This document shows positions 46,827 to 55,492 of a DNA stretch of 64,000 nt, piece by piece. This DNA is from Angustibacter luteus (GTDB taxonomy: Bacteria > Actinomycetota > Actinomycetes > Actinomycetales > Angustibacteraceae). Within the stretch, counting starts at the first letter, position 1. Every line of letters begins with the position of its first letter. A program made the position numbers and the translations under genes. Location: NCBI RefSeq assembly GCF_039541115.1, contig NZ_BAABFP010000008.1:186001-250000 (forward strand), given 5' to 3'. Below the pieces are notes generated by a model that searched no databases, was not told where the DNA came from, and saw nothing but the letters and a program-made list of their open reading frames with translations.

Positions 46827-48134
46827 TCAGAACCGGGTGCGGATCAGGTCGACCACCATCGGGTCGTCGGCATCCGCGTCGTCCAGCACCGGGATCAGGC
46901 CCCACTTGTCGAACGCGGTGCAGGGGTGCGAGAGGCCCAGCCGCAGCACGTCCCCCACCTGGACCGGCGCCGGTCGCCGCGCGTCGAAGGACAGGAAGCC
47001 GTGCTGGTCGTTGAGCGCCGTCACCTCGATGCCGTCCAGCGGTGCCCCGCCGGCCAGCCGCTGCACCGTCGGCAGCCCCTCGTCGAACGGTAGGTCTCGC
47101 TTGCCGGCGTCGAAGATCGCCGTGCCGACCTCTGGCTGCGAGGTCACCCGCACCCAGCCGTGCATGGCGGACGTGAGGCGCCCGCCGTCCGCCCGCGGCT
47201 CCTCGCCGAGCGGGCTGATGTGCCGGTAGAAGCCGTCGTCGTGCACCAGGTAGGCCCCCGAGCGCAGCACCACGTCGACCCCGTCGGAGCCGAGCGACCC
47301 GAGCACCTCGGCGACCAGCTCGAAGTAGGCGCTGCCGCCGGCCGTCACGACCGGCCGCACGCCGGTCGGGTACAGCCCCTCGGCCGCCACGCTGCGGTGC
47401 AGGTCGCCCAGCTCCCGCAGGTAGTCCCGGACGACGGCCAGGCCCGCCGCGTCGCTGTCGTGCGCCAGCGCACCCTCGTAGCCGGCGACGCCGGCCAGCC
47501 GCAGGTGCGCCGACCGCGCGATCGCCCGGGCCACCTCGATCGCGGACGCCGCATCGCGCGCACCGGTGCGCCCGCCCGGGCCGCCCAGCTCGACCAGGAC
47601 GTCGACCGGTCGGCCGTCGTCCGTGGCCAGGGCGTCGTCCCCGAGCGCGGCGTCCATGGCTGCGACGGCGTCGACCGAGTCCGCCCAGACGCTGACGTCG
47701 AGGTCGGCGTCGGCGGCCAGCTCGCCGGCCAGCCAGCGCAGCCCGGGCGGCGACAGCAGCAGGTTCGCCACCATGATCTGCCGCACCCCGAAGGCGCGCG
47801 CCACCGCGAGCTGGCTCAGGTTGGCGACCGTGATCCCCCGGGCACCGGCGGCCAGCTGGCGGGCCCACAGCTGCGGCGCCATCGTCGTCTTGCCGTGCGG
47901 CGCCAGGCCGAGGCCGCGCTCGGCGGCCCAGCGTGCCAGCAGCTCGATGTTCGCGCCGAGGGCCCGCTCCGACAAGGTGAGCAAGGGCGTCGGCAGGTCG
48001 GACCGGCGAAGCCCGAGCGCCACCACCTCGGCCGGCGTCCGGCCCCAGCAGGACGCCGGGAGCGCCTTGTCCTGGGGTCCGACCGCGATGGCGGCGAGCC
48101 GGGCCACTGCGTGGGAGTCGATCAACTCGGGCAT
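46827..48134 (-). CDS. D-serine dehydratase-like / D-amino-acid deaminase (alanine-racemase fold)
   Basis: 435 residues. The N-terminal barrel carries the PLP lysine in PHGKTTM. The C-terminal domain has LNDQHGFLS and HPCTAFDKW, whose His and Cys match the zinc ligands of the DSD1-type D-serine dehydratases and related D-threonine aldolases. Likely products are a keto-acid or glyoxylate-type compound plus ammonia. The ATG at 48134 follows AATGAT by six bases; a GTG at 48137 is adjacent. It heads the operon with the D-aminoacylase and is divergent from the kinase gene. Confidence 0.9.
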   Translation of the reverse strand: MPELIDSHAVARLAAIAVGPQDKALPASCWGRTPAEVVALGLRRSDLPTPLLTLSERALGANIELLARWAAERGLGLAPHGKTTMAPQLWARQLAAGARGITVANLSQLAVARAFGVRQIMVANLLLSPPGLRWLAGELAADADLDVSVWADSVDAVAAMDAALGDDALATDDGRPVDVLVELGGPGGRTGARDAASAIEVARAIARSAHLRLAGVAGYEGALAHDSDAAGLAVVRDYLRELGDLHRSVAAEGLYPTGVRPVVTAGGSAYFELVAEVLGSLGSDGVDVVLRSGAYLVHDDGFYRHISPLGEEPRADGGRLTSAMHGWVRVTSQPEVGTAIFDAGKRDLPFDEGLPTVQRLAGGAPLDGIEVTALNDQHGFLSFDARRPAPVQVGDVLRLGLSHPCTAFDKWGLIPVLDDADADDPMVVDLIRTRF

Positions 48135-48140
48135 CACGCC

Positions 48141-48157
48141 ATCATTGCTCCTACGAT
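48141..48157. promoter_or_regulatory. Closely spaced divergent -10 elements for the D-amino-acid genes
   Basis: AATGAT (48146-48141, minus) and TACGAT (48152-48157, plus) lie 5 bp apart, each six bases from its start codon. Two polymerases could not bind together easily. Confidence 0.5.
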
Positions 48158-48163
48158 CGCGGA

Positions 48164-49219
48164 GTGCGTGGTGGGGCAGGTCAGCAGGGTCGTCCGTCAG
48201 CCGTGGCGTGCGTCGGCGAGGGTCTCGTGGTGCTCTCCGGCGCGGACGCCGAGTCGTTGGACGCCGCCAGGGTGCTGCGCCGCTCGGTCGGCGGCGCGGA
48301 GTGCAACGTGGCCAGCGGTCTCGTCGCGCAGGGCGTCGCGGCAGCGTGGCTGTCCCGCGTCGGCGACGACCCGTTCGGCCGCTTCGTCGTGGCCGACCTG
48401 GCCGGTCGCGGCGTGGACGTCGCCGCCGTGGACGTCGACCTCTCCCGGCCGACCGGGCTCTACCTGAAGGACCGCGACGGTTCCTCGTCGCGCATGCACT
48501 ACTACCGCAACGGTTCTGCGGCGAGCGCGATGGACGCCGACTGGCTGGCCAGCGACGCGGTGACCGCCGCGCTGGCGGCCGCCGAGATCCTGCACGTCTC
48601 CGGCATCACGCTCGGCGTGGTGGCCGACCCGGGCGCGTTCGTCGACGCCCTGGACGCGGCCCGGCAACGGCACGGCCTGCGGCTCACCGTGGACCTGAAC
48701 TGGCGCCCGGCCCTGTGGGGGCAACGGGACCCGGTCGAGCTGGTCCGGCTGCTGTCGCTGGCCGACCTCGCGTTCCTGGGTGCGGACGAGGCGCAGACCG
48801 CCCTCGGCACCGGCGACGTCGCCAGCCTGCGGACCCGGCTCGGCGAGCGGCCCGTGATCGTGCTGAAGAGCGATGACCACGTCGCGGTGAGCGCCGCGCC
48901 GGACGGTCGCACGGCGAGTGTCAGCGCGCTCACCGTCGACGTGCTGGACCCGATCGGAGCCGGCGATGCCTTCGCGGCCGGCTACCTCGCGGGAACCCTG
49001 GACGGCCGCCCCGCGCAGCAGTGCCTTCGGCTCGGACACCTCACTGCCGCAACGGTTCTGGTCACCGACGGCGACCACGCGCCGGCCGCGCCCGCCGCTG
49101 TCCGCCAGGCCCTGCTGACCTGCCCGGACGAGCAGTGGGCCGCTACCGTCGTCCGGGCCGGCGCGATCGAGTCGCCGGCCCTGCACCCCAGCCAGCCAGT
49201 CGAGGAGAGGTCCCGATGA
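48164..49219 (+). CDS. PfkB-family carbohydrate kinase
   Basis: 351 residues with the ribokinase fold: an N-terminal GGAECNVASGLVAQG and the C-terminal signature DPIGAGDAFAAGYLAG containing the catalytic Asp. The relatives include 2-keto-3-deoxygluconate kinases. The substrate is unknown. It is placed with D-amino-acid genes, suggesting a peptidoglycan-fragment or amino-sugar-linked route, though this is inference. The GTG at 48164 follows TACGAT by six bases. Its stop overlaps the RidA ATG (ATGA). Confidence 0.9.
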   Translation: MRGGAGQQGRPSAVACVGEGLVVLSGADAESLDAARVLRRSVGGAECNVASGLVAQGVAAAWLSRVGDDPFGRFVVADLAGRGVDVAAVDVDLSRPTGLYLKDRDGSSSRMHYYRNGSAASAMDADWLASDAVTAALAAAEILHVSGITLGVVADPGAFVDALDAARQRHGLRLTVDLNWRPALWGQRDPVELVRLLSLADLAFLGADEAQTALGTGDVASLRTRLGERPVIVLKSDDHVAVSAAPDGRTASVSALTVDVLDPIGAGDAFAAGYLAGTLDGRPAQQCLRLGHLTAATVLVTDGDHAPAAPAAVRQALLTCPDEQWAATVVRAGAIESPALHPSQPVEERSR

Positions 49220-49617
49220 GCGAGAAGACCCGGATCAGCACGGACGCCGCCCCCGCCCCCGCGCACACGTTCTCGCAGGGCATCCGCAAGGGGAACGTCG
49301 TGCAGGTGTCCGGTCAGGGCCCGGTCGACCCGCAGACCAACGAGTACCTGCACCCGGGTGACGTCGTGCGGCAGACCGAGCAGACGCTCGCGAACGTCGC
49401 CGCGATCCTGGACGCTGCCGGCGCGTCCTTCGAGGACGTCGTGATGCTGCGCGTCTACCTGACCAAGCGCGAGGACTTCGGACCGATGAACGACGCCTAC
49501 GGCGCCTTCGTCACGGCCCGCGTCCCGAGCGGCGTGCTGCCCGCCCGCACCACGGTGTTCACCGGCCTGCCCCGCGAGGAGATGCTGGTCGAGATCGACG
49601 CCCTCGCCGTCGTGTAG
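49216..49617 (+). CDS. RidA-family (YjgF/YER057c/UK114) enamine/imine deaminase
   Basis: 133 residues. The RidA core is seen in VVQVSGQGPVDP, QTEQTLANVAAILDAAG and GVLPARTTVF (the conserved Arg for the enamine carboxylate). RidA hydrolyses reactive 2-aminoacrylate/imine intermediates from PLP dehydratases. It fits the divergent D-serine dehydratase-like gene 1 kb away. A GAGGAGAGG ribosome-binding site precedes the ATG, which overlaps the kinase stop. It abuts the convergent EEP gene with no gap. Confidence 0.93.
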   Translation: MSEKTRISTDAAPAPAHTFSQGIRKGNVVQVSGQGPVDPQTNEYLHPGDVVRQTEQTLANVAAILDAAGASFEDVVMLRVYLTKREDFGPMNDAYGAFVTARVPSGVLPARTTVFTGLPREEMLVEIDALAVV

Positions 49618-50340
49618 CTAGATCTCCACCCACAGCGCCCGGTGGTCCGAGACCGGCGTCCGCACCGATCCCGTGGCCGGCCGCCGCCGCAGGCCGGGGA
49701 GCTCGCCGTCGAGCAGCACGTGGTCGATCTGCTTGACCGGCGCGGGCGCCGGGAAGGTGCGTGCCGACGCCAGGGCCCGCAGGCCGGCGACCCGACGGAC
49801 GGCGCGCGGGCGCAGGTTCAGGTCGCCGGTCAGCACCAGCGGGCGCGGCAGGTCGGCCAGGGCGTCCACGAGCAGCCGCAGCTGCTGCCGGTTGGACGGG
49901 CGCAGGTAGGACAGGTGGGTGTTGACCACGGTCAGCGGTCCACGCGGGGAGTCGACCTGCGCCGCGACCGCGGCCCGGGTCTCCTCACCGGCCACGAGCG
50001 CCGGCAGCCGGATCACCTGCCACGCCGCGACCGGGTGCCGGGACAGCAGCGCGATGCCGTACCCGGGCGCGTCTGGCGGCTCGTCGCCGGTGGCCGCCAC
50101 CCAGTCCTGCCCCGGCGTCCCGGTCAGTGCCGGCACGAACCGGTGGGCGACCGCCCCCATGGCCTGCGCCGCCGCCGCGGTTTGGTCCGCGCCGCCCGAA
50201 CGCTCCTGCCGGTGGTCGACCTCCTGCAGGCACAGCACGTCCGGGTCGAGGTCACGTACGGCCCGCTGCAGCCGGTTCAGCTCGACCACGTCCTGCGCCG
50301 CGGCGAGCCCGTGCTGGATGTTGAAGGTCACGATGCGCAT
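49618..50340 (-). CDS. Endonuclease/exonuclease/phosphatase (EEP)-fold protein
   Basis: 240 residues of the EEP superfamily. Key motifs: VTFNIQHG (Asn), CLQEVDHR (Glu), NTHLSYL, LTGDLNLRP (Asp/Asn) and SDHRALWV (Asp/His). This full set predicts metal-dependent phosphodiesterase or phosphatase activity; the substrate is unknown. No signal peptide. The ATG follows CAGCCT by seven bases. Confidence 0.9.
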   Translation of the reverse strand: MRIVTFNIQHGLAAAQDVVELNRLQRAVRDLDPDVLCLQEVDHRQERSGGADQTAAAAQAMGAVAHRFVPALTGTPGQDWVAATGDEPPDAPGYGIALLSRHPVAAWQVIRLPALVAGEETRAAVAAQVDSPRGPLTVVNTHLSYLRPSNRQQLRLLVDALADLPRPLVLTGDLNLRPRAVRRVAGLRALASARTFPAPAPVKQIDHVLLDGELPGLRRRPATGSVRTPVSDHRALWVEI

Positions 50341-50367
50341 GCGGCTCAGGCTGCCACGGCAGGTGCG

Positions 50368-50625
50368 CTAACGGCGGGCAGGGCCCTGGCGCTGCTGCGG
50401 GATCTGGCGCTGCTCCATGCCGGGCCCGCGGCCTCGGCCGTCCTCGAAGCGGTGGGCCGGACCGGAGTCGTCGCCCGCCTGCGCGATCCCGAAACCGATG
50501 ACGCCGCCGACGAGCAGGATGACGACGGCCGCGGCGACGGACGTCACCCGCACCTGCGCCTCGCGTACCTGCTGCCAGCGACTGCGGCCTGGAGCCGGTG
50601 TGGGCGTCGGCGTGCTCTCCGTCAT
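50368..50625 (-). CDS. Small single-pass membrane protein
   Basis: 85 residues. A Thr/Pro-rich N-terminus, an amphipathic/basic segment, one TM helix (about residues 30-49, VAAAVVILLVGGVIGFGIAQ) and an Arg/Gln-rich extracytoplasmic or cytoplasmic tail. No family recognised. A strong AGGAGG ribosome-binding site lies before the ATG at 50625. Probably an accessory envelope protein. Confidence 0.75.
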   Translation of the reverse strand: MTESTPTPTPAPGRSRWQQVREAQVRVTSVAAAVVILLVGGVIGFGIAQAGDDSGPAHRFEDGRGRGPGMEQRQIPQQRQGPARR

Positions 50626-50733
50626 GGCGGGCTCCTCCTGGGGTCGGTGCTGCGCGCCCAGTGTCGGGCAGGTTCCTTGGGCCCACCTGCGAGCAACCTG
50701 TGAATCGGGACGCGGCGGGTGCAGGATGTCAGC

Positions 50734-51378
50734 GTGCCCACGCTGCCCCTGACCCCGGACGAGCTGCTCACCACCACCCGATCGGTCCGCAAGCGCCTGG
50801 ACCTGACCCGCGACGTCCCGATCGGGCTCGTCCGCGAGTGCCTGGAGGTCGCACTGCAGGCGCCGTCCGGCTCGAACCGGCAGGGCTGGCACTGGCTCGT
50901 GGTCACGGACGCCGACCGGCGCGCCGCCATCGGTGAGGTCTACCGCCGGGCCGTCGCGGCGTACCTGGAGTCGCCCGGGTCGGCCGGCGCGCTGTTCGCG
51001 GACGACCCCGACCGAGGCCCGGTGCAGCAGCGGGTCGGCGACAGCGTCGCCTACCTCGGCGAGCACCTGGGCGAGGCGCCGGTGCTGGTCATCCCGTGCC
51101 TGACCGCGAAGCGGCTGGACGACGGCAACCAGGCGGGACTGTGGGGCTCGCTGCTGCCCGCCGCCTGGAGCTACATGCTCGCGGCTCGCGCGCGCGGGCT
51201 CGGCACGGCCTGGACGACGCTGCACCTGGAGTACGAGGACGAGGTGGCCACGCTGCTCGGCCTGCCGGACGACGTCCGGCAGGGAGCGTTGATCCCCACG
51301 GCGTACTACACGGGCGAGACCTTCAGGAAGGCGCCGCGCCAGCCGCTCGACGAGGTGCTGCACGTCGACCGCTGGTAG
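50734..51378 (+). CDS. Nitroreductase-family protein
   Basis: 214 residues. The FMN-binding N-terminus TTTRSVRKRLDL and APSGSNRQGWHWLVV fit the nitroreductase fold. The C-terminal GLGTAWTTLHLEYEDEVATLLGLP completes it. It should be an FMN-dependent NAD(P)H oxidoreductase, substrate unknown. The GTG at 50734 follows CAGGAT by six bases; an upstream GTG at 50719 is less likely. It lies 3 bp from the convergent membrane-protein gene. Confidence 0.92.
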   Translation: MPTLPLTPDELLTTTRSVRKRLDLTRDVPIGLVRECLEVALQAPSGSNRQGWHWLVVTDADRRAAIGEVYRRAVAAYLESPGSAGALFADDPDRGPVQQRVGDSVAYLGEHLGEAPVLVIPCLTAKRLDDGNQAGLWGSLLPAAWSYMLAARARGLGTAWTTLHLEYEDEVATLLGLPDDVRQGALIPTAYYTGETFRKAPRQPLDEVLHVDRW

Positions 51379-51381
51379 CGC

Positions 51382-52317
51382 TCAGTCGAGGTGTCGGTAG
51401 GCCTCCGGCGCCGGGCCGCCCTGGCGCAGCCAGGTGCTGAGCGCCTTGTTCTGCTGGCGCTCGGCCGCGTTGTCGGCCGGCAGCGGGAGGTGCAGCGCGG
51501 CGAGCAGGTCGAAGCGGTAGAGGTCGAAGGTGACGTGCAGCGCCTCGCCGTAGGAGAGCGCGGCGGCCACGGCGGACCGGTAGGCGAGCACCGACAGGGC
51601 CAGGACCCCCAACGGCAGCAACCACCAGAGCGGGTAGCGCCAGAGCAGCGCCGCGGTCACCACGGCCACCCCGGCGAACGTGGCGCACATCCGCGCCGTG
51701 AGGTCGAGCTGGTCGCGGCGGTCCTCGACGACCGCCCGCTGGGCGGGCGGCACGATCGGGTACAGGCGGGGCCAGAGCACCACCGCGTCCAGCCCGTAGC
51801 GGCGTCCGGCGCTGCGCTCGGCGGCGCGCAGCGCGTTGCCCAGTGCGGTCGGCAGCAGCGGGTCGCTCGGGTAGCGCGCCCGCCGGACCTGGTCGGCGAC
51901 CGCGGCGTCCGCGGGGACGCTGGTGGCCGCGGGGTCGGTCGTGGCCGGATCGAGGGTGGCCCGCTCGATCAGCGCCTGACGGGCATTGCGCTGCCGAGCG
52001 ACCAACGGCGCCGTGATCCGCGCGGCGAGCCAGCCGGTGCCCCAGTAGCCCTCCAGCAGCCGGACGAGCTGGAGCTGCAGCGGGTGCAGGACCACCGCGA
52101 CCACCAGGACCGCGACCCCGAGCAGGGCCACGTCGGAGGCGTCCAGGGTGCGCGCCGTCCGGACCGCCTCGTCCCACCCGGGCTGCTCCCCCGGCGCGCC
52201 GGCGGCGACGACGAATGCCACCACCAGGGTGCCCGCGGACGTCGGCAGCAGCGACACCAGCGAGAACCGGGGTCCGAGGGTGTCGGAGTCCAGACCGACG
52301 AGGGTGGCCAGTCCCAT
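51382..52317 (-). CDS. Membrane protein of the CHAT operon
   Basis: 311 residues. Predicted helices: about 26-42 and 65-86 in the N-terminal half, and two more around 220-260 (AGVAVVTAALLWRYPLWWLLPLGVLAL). The ~130-residue loop between them is charged and probably cytoplasmic, and the C-terminus ends soluble. No family recognised. The start at 52317 is 1 bp after the small-protein stop, so translation is coupled. In CHAT-associated systems a membrane partner may be the effector; this is inference. Confidence 0.8.
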   Translation of the reverse strand: MGLATLVGLDSDTLGPRFSLVSLLPTSAGTLVVAFVVAAGAPGEQPGWDEAVRTARTLDASDVALLGVAVLVVAVVLHPLQLQLVRLLEGYWGTGWLAARITAPLVARQRNARQALIERATLDPATTDPAATSVPADAAVADQVRRARYPSDPLLPTALGNALRAAERSAGRRYGLDAVVLWPRLYPIVPPAQRAVVEDRRDQLDLTARMCATFAGVAVVTAALLWRYPLWWLLPLGVLALSVLAYRSAVAAALSYGEALHVTFDLYRFDLLAALHLPLPADNAAERQQNKALSTWLRQGGPAPEAYRHLD

Positions 52318-52318
52318 G

Positions 52319-52729
52319 TCAGGCGGCGACCAGCAGCGCCACGTGGTGCACGCTGCAGGTCGGTGGGTCGTCGGGGTCGTAGGACAGCGCCAACCCGCTG
52401 ACCTGGCAGCCCTCGTGGGGGCAGTGCAGCCGCAGCACCACGTACTCGACCGAGTGCCCCGGCAGCGTGGCGTGGTCACCGGCCCCCAGGGTGCCGCGGT
52501 CGCTGGACCCGACCAGCGCGTAGGCGGCGGTGCGGCGCAGCACCCCCCTGTCGATGCCGTCGACGACCAGGCGCAGGGCGCTGCGGTCGTCATCCTCGCC
52601 GAACCACTCCTGGGCGAGCTCGATCGCGAGCACGGGCCCGGTCGCGGACGTGACGACGAGCAGCTCGTCGTCCTCGCTGGCCGCCACCGCGCCGTCGGTC
52701 GCCTGCAGCACCTGGTCCCACTCCGTCAT
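52319..52729 (-). CDS. Small Cys/His-containing protein of the CHAT operon
   Basis: 136 residues. N-terminal MTEWDQVLQATDGAV and a beta-rich middle lead to a C-terminal CPHEGC (Cys-x4-Cys) and TCSVHH (Cys-x2-His-His), which could form a zinc site. No family recognised. The ATG overlaps the CHAT stop by 4 bp (ATGA). A frame upstream to 52744 would enter the CHAT gene and is rejected. Could be an adaptor or a CHAT substrate. Confidence 0.75.
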   Translation of the reverse strand: MTEWDQVLQATDGAVAASEDDELLVVTSATGPVLAIELAQEWFGEDDDRSALRLVVDGIDRGVLRRTAAYALVGSSDRGTLGAGDHATLPGHSVEYVVLRLHCPHEGCQVSGLALSYDPDDPPTCSVHHVALLVAA

Positions 52730-55488
52730 GATGCCGGCCTCCACCTCACCAGGGGCTCACCGACCACGTACAGCGGAGCCCACTCGAACGGTCGCGCAAA
52801 GGGACGTCCCGGCGCCAGCCCCGCCGCGGCCGCCTCCAGGCGGAAGCGGGTGCGGCCGTCCGGGGCGGCGGCGCGCAGGTCCCCGATCCGCCGAGCCGCA
52901 TCGTCCCGGCTCAGCTGCGCCAGGCGGTCGCGGACCTCACCCACGAGCACGTACAGGTCGACGAGTCCGCTCGGCTGCGCACACAGCAGCTCCCAGAGCA
53001 GGTCGGCGGACACCGCCGCGAGCACGTCGTCCACGGTCCACGCCGTGCAGACGATCGAGCGGACCCCGGCCAGCAGCATCGCCGCAGGCAGCCCGCCGAG
53101 CTCGTCGCTGCCCAGGCTGAGCGCACCACCGCCGCTCTGGCACGCCGAGAGCACCGCCAGGCGCACGTCGCGCAGGGCGCCCGAGACCGCCATGTCGCCG
53201 GCTGACCAGAGCTCGGCCAGCCGGACCAGCCGGTCGCCGACGTAGACGGCCTGCAGCGTCCCGGCCGGGCCGTGCTCGAGGTGGCGCAGCGTGACGCCGC
53301 CACCGACGTCCTCCTCGCGGAGCAGGCCGGGCAGCGGCGGGCCGGTCCCGTCGTCGAGCCGCACCTCCGCGCTGCGTGCCTCGTCCGGCTCCCCCCGCCA
53401 GGACGCGCCGGCCACCAGCCGGTCCAGCTCCTCGAGGACGCTGGGCCCGGACCAGCGCGGGTCCGGTCGTACGTGCAGCGCCGAGCGGGCACTGTCCGTC
53501 ATCTCGGACGTCGCGTGCCCGCAGAAGTGCAGCAGCCGCGCCCCGCTCACCGCCGCCGCCACCCCGTCCTCGGTGCACTCGTCGACGGGCAGGTCCGCGA
53601 CCGGGACGCCACGGGCGCGCAGCCGCGCGGCCACGCTGCCGGCCTCCGCCGACGCCGCCGGCAGGTCCCCGGTGGCGTTGCCCACGACCACGGCCGGACC
53701 GCGCAGCTGCGCCGCCCCCCGCGCGGACGGCAGCATCGCCAGGCACGCCACCTGGCGGACGTCGAGACCGCGCAGGCTCGGCACCGCCCACCACGGCAGC
53801 AGCCCCAGGATCCCGTGCGGGACGAGCCACACCCGGTCCAGCCCGCGCTCGCCGGACCAGGCGAGCAGCAGCCGCCCGACCTGCTCGTCGGCCTTCGCCA
53901 GGGCTCGTTCGAGGGCCGCTCGCCGGTCGGCACCGGCCAGGGTGTCGAAGGCCCAGGGCAGGCCGACCGCGTAGGCCCACCCGGCGGGATCGTCCGAGCC
54001 CAGGGTGTTCGCCCACGCGTGGAGCGGCTCGTCCAGCACGCCTCCCCCCACCGCCTCACCGTCCGGCGGGCCGGCGCCCTCCAGGAGCAGAACCGCGGTG
54101 CCCCAACGGCCGGCGCCCAGGACGGCCACCCCCTCGCCGCGGCGCAGCCGTCCCGACACCTCATCCGCCGTCGGCACCGCCAGCTCGCGGCGGTGCCGCA
54201 GCGCCTCGCGGCGGTGCGCCTCACGCAGCCTGGCCACCGCCGTGACCTGCCGCGCCGCGCGACCCTCGCGACGCAGCTCACGATCACCCGAGCCGCCGCC
54301 CGAGCTGCCCGTGCCGCCGGTTCCCCGTTCGGCGCTCCACAACGCGGCCTCGAGCTTGCGGATGCTCGCCGCGGACCGGCCCTGCCGGATCGCCCTGCGG
54401 TACCGCAGCCGCGCACTGCTGGTGGTCTCCAACGCCCACAGCAGCAGGTCCAGGTCGCCGGTGGCCGCGCAGGCGGACCCGATGTTGGCCAGCGCCGCGT
54501 CCACCGCCTCGCGCTGCTCGCCAGCCCGCTGCGGATCGGGTTCCGTCGCGTACCGGAAGACGAGGCGGCCGAGCGTCTCGCGCGCGAACGCCGTCACCGG
54601 CTCGTGACGGCCGACGAGGACGCCGGTCCGCAGCACCGCGGTGAGCGCAGTGAGCCGCTGCTCCTCGGTCAGCGCCTCGGCGTGCTCGCCGTCCAGCGCC
54701 CGCAGGTAGAGATCCAGCGCGGCACCCTCGTCGTCGTCCAGCTCGTAGGCGAGCGCGGCCAACGGCAGCGCGGTCGCGTCGCCGGCCTCCGTGAGCCCCT
54801 CGACGACCGGGTCGAGCAGCTCGTGCACCCGCCGCGCTGCGTCGGTGACGCCCGCTCGGTCCTCGGCGTCCCGGGAAGCGATGAGCCGCCCCATGAACAC
54901 GGCCCCTGCCGCCATCCGGAACGCCCTGCGGGAGAACGGGTCCCGGCCGCGGGGCAGCAGCCGCTCGCCCTCGGCCACCAGGTCGTCGACGTCCTCGCCG
55001 TCGGGGTCCTGGTCGATCAGCGAACCCAGCGTCAGGAGGCGGCCCTCCACCTCGTCGTCCGTCTGCGGGTCGACCAGGTGACGGCGCGCCCGGGCCAGGG
55101 CGACGTCCAGGTGCTCGCGGCGCAGCGGGTGGCCGGCCGGCAAGCGGCGCAGCGCCTCGACGGCCAGCCGGGCCAGAGCGGGGGTCAGCTCGGCGACCTC
55201 CAGCGCGACGATGGCCCGCCGCTCGTCCTCGTCGGCCCGCGCGGTGAGGACGGCGCCGCCGAGCCAGCGCAGGAGCCGCGTCAGCCCGGCGTCCAGCACC
55301 GGCTGCCAGGGGTCCGGCGCCTCCCCTGCGGCAAACCGCAGCAGGTCGACGAACTCCCGGCCCCACGCGACGATCCCGGCGTCCAGCGCGGCATCGCGCT
55401 CCTGCTCGGAGCCGGCCTCCACCGCGTCCCGCAGGAACCCGGTCATCGCCCGGGTCTCGCGGACGTTGATGGGTGGCCGGTCGGTCAT
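52726..55488 (-). CDS. CHAT-domain (caspase-like) protein
   Basis: 920 residues. Residues ~1-450 are helical, perhaps TPR-like, with no enzyme motif. The C-terminal CHAT domain (about 560-910) has catalytic His658 in FCGHA and Cys783 in LSACQSGGG, the dyad of clan CD proteases. CHAT proteins include separase-like and CRISPR-associated (Craspase) proteases. It starts 4 bp after zwf and overlaps the small protein by 4 bp, so it belongs to a five-gene run. The substrate is unknown. Confidence 0.92.
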   Translation of the reverse strand: MTDRPPINVRETRAMTGFLRDAVEAGSEQERDAALDAGIVAWGREFVDLLRFAAGEAPDPWQPVLDAGLTRLLRWLGGAVLTARADEDERRAIVALEVAELTPALARLAVEALRRLPAGHPLRREHLDVALARARRHLVDPQTDDEVEGRLLTLGSLIDQDPDGEDVDDLVAEGERLLPRGRDPFSRRAFRMAAGAVFMGRLIASRDAEDRAGVTDAARRVHELLDPVVEGLTEAGDATALPLAALAYELDDDEGAALDLYLRALDGEHAEALTEEQRLTALTAVLRTGVLVGRHEPVTAFARETLGRLVFRYATEPDPQRAGEQREAVDAALANIGSACAATGDLDLLLWALETTSSARLRYRRAIRQGRSAASIRKLEAALWSAERGTGGTGSSGGGSGDRELRREGRAARQVTAVARLREAHRREALRHRRELAVPTADEVSGRLRRGEGVAVLGAGRWGTAVLLLEGAGPPDGEAVGGGVLDEPLHAWANTLGSDDPAGWAYAVGLPWAFDTLAGADRRAALERALAKADEQVGRLLLAWSGERGLDRVWLVPHGILGLLPWWAVPSLRGLDVRQVACLAMLPSARGAAQLRGPAVVVGNATGDLPAASAEAGSVAARLRARGVPVADLPVDECTEDGVAAAVSGARLLHFCGHATSEMTDSARSALHVRPDPRWSGPSVLEELDRLVAGASWRGEPDEARSAEVRLDDGTGPPLPGLLREEDVGGGVTLRHLEHGPAGTLQAVYVGDRLVRLAELWSAGDMAVSGALRDVRLAVLSACQSGGGALSLGSDELGGLPAAMLLAGVRSIVCTAWTVDDVLAAVSADLLWELLCAQPSGLVDLYVLVGEVRDRLAQLSRDDAARRIGDLRAAAPDGRTRFRLEAAAAGLAPGRPFARPFEWAPLYVVGEPLVRWRPAS

Positions 55489-55492
55489 GGCC

